Origin: Prolixibacteraceae bacterium | GTDB lineage: Bacteria; Bacteroidota; Bacteroidia; Bacteroidales; Prolixibacteraceae | Length of the DNA stretch: 7,548 nucleotides | NCBI GenBank assembly: GCA_027451165.1 | Contig: DAIDJX010000164.1 | Coordinates: 1 to 7,548, forward strand | Direction of reading: 5' to 3' | In this document: positions 5,228-7,548 of the stretch, in pieces | How positions within the stretch are numbered: position 1 is the first letter of the stretch | How the letters are laid out: every line of letters starts with the position of its first letter | Position numbers and translations under genes: made by a program | The notes under the pieces: generated by a model | Seen by the model: only the letters and a program-made list of their open reading frames with translations | Database searches by the model: none | Told to the model about the DNA's origin: nothing

Positions 5228-7372
5228 TTAGCGGATCCCCATTCTGTCGAGAATAAAGGCATAATAGAACGCCAGTTCCTTCAGGTTGTCGTATCGTCCG
5301 GTGGCGCCCCCATGGCCTGATTCCATGTTGGTTTTCAGGAGGATAATGTTTTTATCGGTTTTGTTCGCCCGCAGTTTGGCCACCCACTTGGCCGGTTCGT
5401 GAAAGCTGACCTGCGAATCGTTCAATCCGCCTGTAGCCAGGATATTGGGATAATCGACAGCTTTGATATTGTCGTATGGTGAATAGCTGAGGATATACTT
5501 ATAGGCTGCTTCTTCGCTGGGATTTCCCCATTGCTCATATTCCTGGGTGGTCAGCGGCAGGGAGCTGTCGAGCATGGTGTTGATCACATCTACAAAGGGT
5601 ACGTGAGCCAGTACCACTTTGAAAAGATCAGGACGGAGGTTGGTCACAGCACCCATCAGCAGGCCCCCGGCGCTGCCTCCGCGAATGGCCAGCAGGGCAG
5701 GGGAAGTATATTTTTCTTTCACAAGGTGTTCGGCACAGGGAATGAAGTCGGTAAAGCTGTTCATCTTTTTCATCATCTTCCCGTCTTCATACCACTGCTC
5801 GCCCATTTCACTGCCACCTCTGATCTGCGCAATTCCATAAACAAACCCTCTGTCAACCAGACTGAATACTGAACTCCGGAAATTGGCATCTGTGTTGTAA
5901 CCATAGGAGCCGTACCCTTCAAGCAAAGCAGGGTTGGCACCATCTTTCACCAATCCTTTCTTAAAGACAATCGCCATAGGTACTTTGGTCCCGTCAGCAG
6001 CAGGTGCCCAGAGGCGTTCCACCGCGTAATCCTCCGGGTTGAAGCCCCCGGGGATTTCCTGTACTTTCAGAACCGTACTGCTCTTTTTTTCAGTGTCAAA
6101 GTCAAAAACAGTCTGTGGACGGTTCAGGGAAGAATAACTGTAGCGGAATGTTTTGGATGTATATTCCGGTGTTTCTGATGGATAGACAATGTACACCGGT
6201 TCCGGAAATTTCACTTCCGTCGTTTCACCGGTGCTGAAATGGAGAATCCTGATCTGGTTTAACCCGTCGGCCCTGACGAACAAACCGATAAAAGAATCAA
6301 AAACCGAAAAGCCCTGAATTTTCACCCCGGGATCATGCGGAATTACTGTTTCCCATTTGGACCGGTCGCCGTAACCTTCCAGCGGCGCTTTGTAAAGCAT
6401 GGAGTTCTTCACTTCAGGATCCTTGTACCGCACGTAAAAACACTTTTTATGATGTTCCACTTCATATTCCACATTGGCTTTCCGGGGTACAAATAGCTGG
6501 GGTTCTGAGAAAGGCTTGTCAGCCGGAATGATCATGGTTTCGGAAGTGTTAAAGCTTCCGGAGGAAATAAAGATGAAATCCCGGGTTCGGGATGCATAAA
6601 CATTCACATTAAACATTTCATCCTTTTCCTCAAAAATCAGCTTATCAGGCTTTTGACTACCCACCTGGTGACGAAATACCTGGTATGGCCGCAGGGAAGC
6701 GCTGATTTTCGTATAGAACAAGGTCTGGTTATCATTTGCCCAGGCGCCCGAACTGATCCCGGTGATGTAATCTTCCAGGTCATTTCCGGTGGAAAGGTCC
6801 TTAATACGGAGGTCAAATTCAGCGTATGATCCGGTGGTATTGTACACGTAAGCGGCCAGATTGTTATCCGGACTGATGCTGTACCCTGCAAAAACAAAAG
6901 CGCTTTTCCCTTCGGCCATCTGATTGACATCAAAAATCACCTCTTCCACGGCAGTGGTGTCCCCCTTTTTCCGGCAATAAACAGGATATTGTTTATCCTT
7001 AATGGTGCGGCTGTAATAATAGTAGCCGTTGTCCAGTGCGGGCACGCTCTGGTCATCCTCTTTGGTGCGGCTTTTAAACTCGTTAAAAAGGGTTTCCTGA
7101 AGCTCTTTGGTACCTGCCATCACCAAATTGCAGTATTCATTCTCCTGCTTTAAATAGTTCAACACTTCCGGATTGGTTTTGTCCTTCAGCCAGAAATAGT
7201 TGTCTATTCTGATATTTCCAAATTCATGGAAGGTATCGGGTTTAGCAGTGGCCAAAGGCGGGGCCGGATAATGATCCTGTCCGGGTGTAACCACTTTCTG
7301 ATTGGTATTTTTACATGAAATCATTGCAAATGTTAAAGCAGTTATCAACAAAAGATTTTGTATAGTTTTCAT
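5228..7372 (-). CDS. Oligopeptidase B-type serine peptidase (S9A), predicted lipoprotein
   Basis: The 714-residue protein is a prolyl-oligopeptidase-fold peptidase. Family motifs run its length: an N-terminal helical region with FWLKD (60-64) and ENEY (77-80), a beta-propeller (about 110-440), and a C-terminal alpha/beta hydrolase domain. Predicted catalytic residues are S567 (GGSAGG), D652 (LNDSQV) and H687 (SGHGG). VPFVD (591-595) and PLTTQEYEQWGNP (606-618) are oligopeptidase B signatures. From memory, E. coli PtrB uses S532, D617 and H652, the same 85 and 35 spacings offset by 35. E611 and E613 then match the glutamates that select Arg/Lys at P1. The start is the ATG at 7372, which begins a signal sequence ending AMISC with lipid-acceptor C20; it lies just downstream of a perfect -7 box. 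An in-frame ATG at 7498 is rejected. It probably cleaves short peptides after basic residues in the periplasm or at the outer membrane; E. coli PtrB has no signal peptide. Confidence 0.93.
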   Translation of the reverse strand: MKTIQNLLLITALTFAMISCKNTNQKVVTPGQDHYPAPPLATAKPDTFHEFGNIRIDNYFWLKDKTNPEVLNYLKQENEYCNLVMAGTKELQETLFNEFKSRTKEDDQSVPALDNGYYYYSRTIKDKQYPVYCRKKGDTTAVEEVIFDVNQMAEGKSAFVFAGYSISPDNNLAAYVYNTTGSYAEFDLRIKDLSTGNDLEDYITGISSGAWANDNQTLFYTKISASLRPYQVFRHQVGSQKPDKLIFEEKDEMFNVNVYASRTRDFIFISSGSFNTSETMIIPADKPFSEPQLFVPRKANVEYEVEHHKKCFYVRYKDPEVKNSMLYKAPLEGYGDRSKWETVIPHDPGVKIQGFSVFDSFIGLFVRADGLNQIRILHFSTGETTEVKFPEPVYIVYPSETPEYTSKTFRYSYSSLNRPQTVFDFDTEKKSSTVLKVQEIPGGFNPEDYAVERLWAPAADGTKVPMAIVFKKGLVKDGANPALLEGYGSYGYNTDANFRSSVFSLVDRGFVYGIAQIRGGSEMGEQWYEDGKMMKKMNSFTDFIPCAEHLVKEKYTSPALLAIRGGSAGGLLMGAVTNLRPDLFKVVLAHVPFVDVINTMLDSSLPLTTQEYEQWGNPSEEAAYKYILSYSPYDNIKAVDYPNILATGGLNDSQVSFHEPAKWVAKLRANKTDKNIILLKTNMESGHGGATGRYDNLKELAFYYAFILDRMGIR

Positions 7373-7394
7373 TGTCAATGGTTTGATTTTTTTA

Positions 7395-7402
7395 CAAAGA
7401 TA
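7395..7402 (-). promoter_or_regulatory. Bacteroidetes-type -7 box of the oligopeptidase gene
   Basis: TATCTTTG on the minus strand (7402-7395) matches TAnnTTTG perfectly and lies 22 bases before the ATG at 7372, leaving a leader of roughly 15-20 bases. The upstream bases (about 7422-7426) do not give a good -33 TTTG. Its position inside the longer in-frame extension argues for the 7372 start. Confidence 0.5.
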
Positions 7403-7451
7403 ATTAAAATGGTAAAACATCGGGTACTTCACGGGCATAAGATCTCTTAGC

Positions 7452-7488
7452 ACTCCTTCCAACGACAAGGGTCCCACCTGAAAGGAGT
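7452..7488. repeat. Short inverted repeat upstream of the oligopeptidase promoter
   Basis: ACTCCTT (7452-7458) and AAGGAGT (7482-7488) form a perfect 7-base inverted repeat with a 23-base loop. No T-run follows on either strand, so it is not a convincing terminator. It could be the 3' end signal of a gene beyond the edge, part of the neighbouring repeat, or chance. Confidence 0.3.
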
Positions 7489-7502
7489 AACCGGTCACCA
7501 GT

Positions 7503-7548
7503 CATGCATGCAGATCCTTCCTCGCTCCGCTTCGTCAGGATGACAAGA
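7503..7548. repeat. Dispersed intergenic repeat element, partial at the window edge
   Basis: The last bases resemble a short repeat scattered between genes in many Bacteroidetes and other genomes, with the general form GTCATCCTGA, a GAAGCG-rich centre, then AGGATCT (read on the minus strand). Here ATCCT (7514-7518) and AGGAT (7537-7541) are its inverted arms around a CGCTCCGCTTCG core. A CATGCATG palindrome (7503-7510) abuts it. Recognition is from memory; the element may continue past the edge. Confidence 0.5.

Noticed and set aside
7373..7498. 42-residue N-terminal extension of the oligopeptidase from an ATG at 7498
   Set aside because: It would bury the lipoprotein signal peptide and contains the perfect -7 box, so it is most likely untranslated upstream sequence.
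1..7548. CRISPR array, insertion sequence, tRNA, rRNA or defence system
   Set aside because: No regularly spaced repeats, transposase motifs, terminal inverted repeats with target duplications, cloverleaf or rRNA segments, or defence-family proteins were seen on either strand.

Overview
The window most likely comes from a Bacteroidetes (Bacteroidota) genome, probably an environmental member of the Bacteroidales or a related group. Four signs support this. There is a perfect Bacteroidetes-type -7 box (TATCTTTG) before the oligopeptidase gene. Convincing Shine-Dalgarno sequences are absent. The set of exported families is typical: a GH30 glycosidase, a PagL-like acyloxyacyl hydrolase homologue and a DUF2807 lipoprotein. 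A short dispersed repeat of a kind familiar from these genomes lies at the right edge. The assignment is inference; no rRNA or other marker gene is present.

Layout. Bases 1-1262 (minus) hold the first 420 codons of a secreted GH30 glycoside hydrolase that runs off the left edge. Because its stop codon is outside the window, it is easy to miss. Bases 1353-3029 (minus) encode a complete 558-residue AspT/YidE/YbjL-type transporter with two central RCK-C (TrkA-C) domains. A 262-base divergent promoter region (3030-3291) follows. Bases 3292-4407 (plus) encode a PagL-like outer-membrane protein. It overlaps by four bases (ATGA) a 252-residue lipoprotein of the DUF2807 (GIN) type at 4404-5162. A hairpin at 5184-5207 separates this pair from the convergent gene at 5228-7372 (minus), a lipoprotein form of oligopeptidase B. 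Bases 7373-7548 are non-coding, with the oligopeptidase promoter, an inverted repeat and the dispersed repeat.

How the genes relate. Four of the five proteins carry export signals, and the fifth is an inner-membrane transporter, so this is an envelope-oriented stretch. Only the PagL-like/DUF2807 pair shows real evidence of working together, through the overlap and shared direction. The GH30 gene could be co-transcribed with the transporter (90-base gap, no clear terminator), but no functional link is evident.

I see no CRISPR array, insertion sequence, tRNA, rRNA, phage gene or defence system. The points most worth a second look are the coupled PagL-like/DUF2807 pair with its altered active-site pattern, the GH30 enzyme lacking the expected glucuronate-binding arginine, and the exported oligopeptidase B with an almost complete set of basic-substrate residues.
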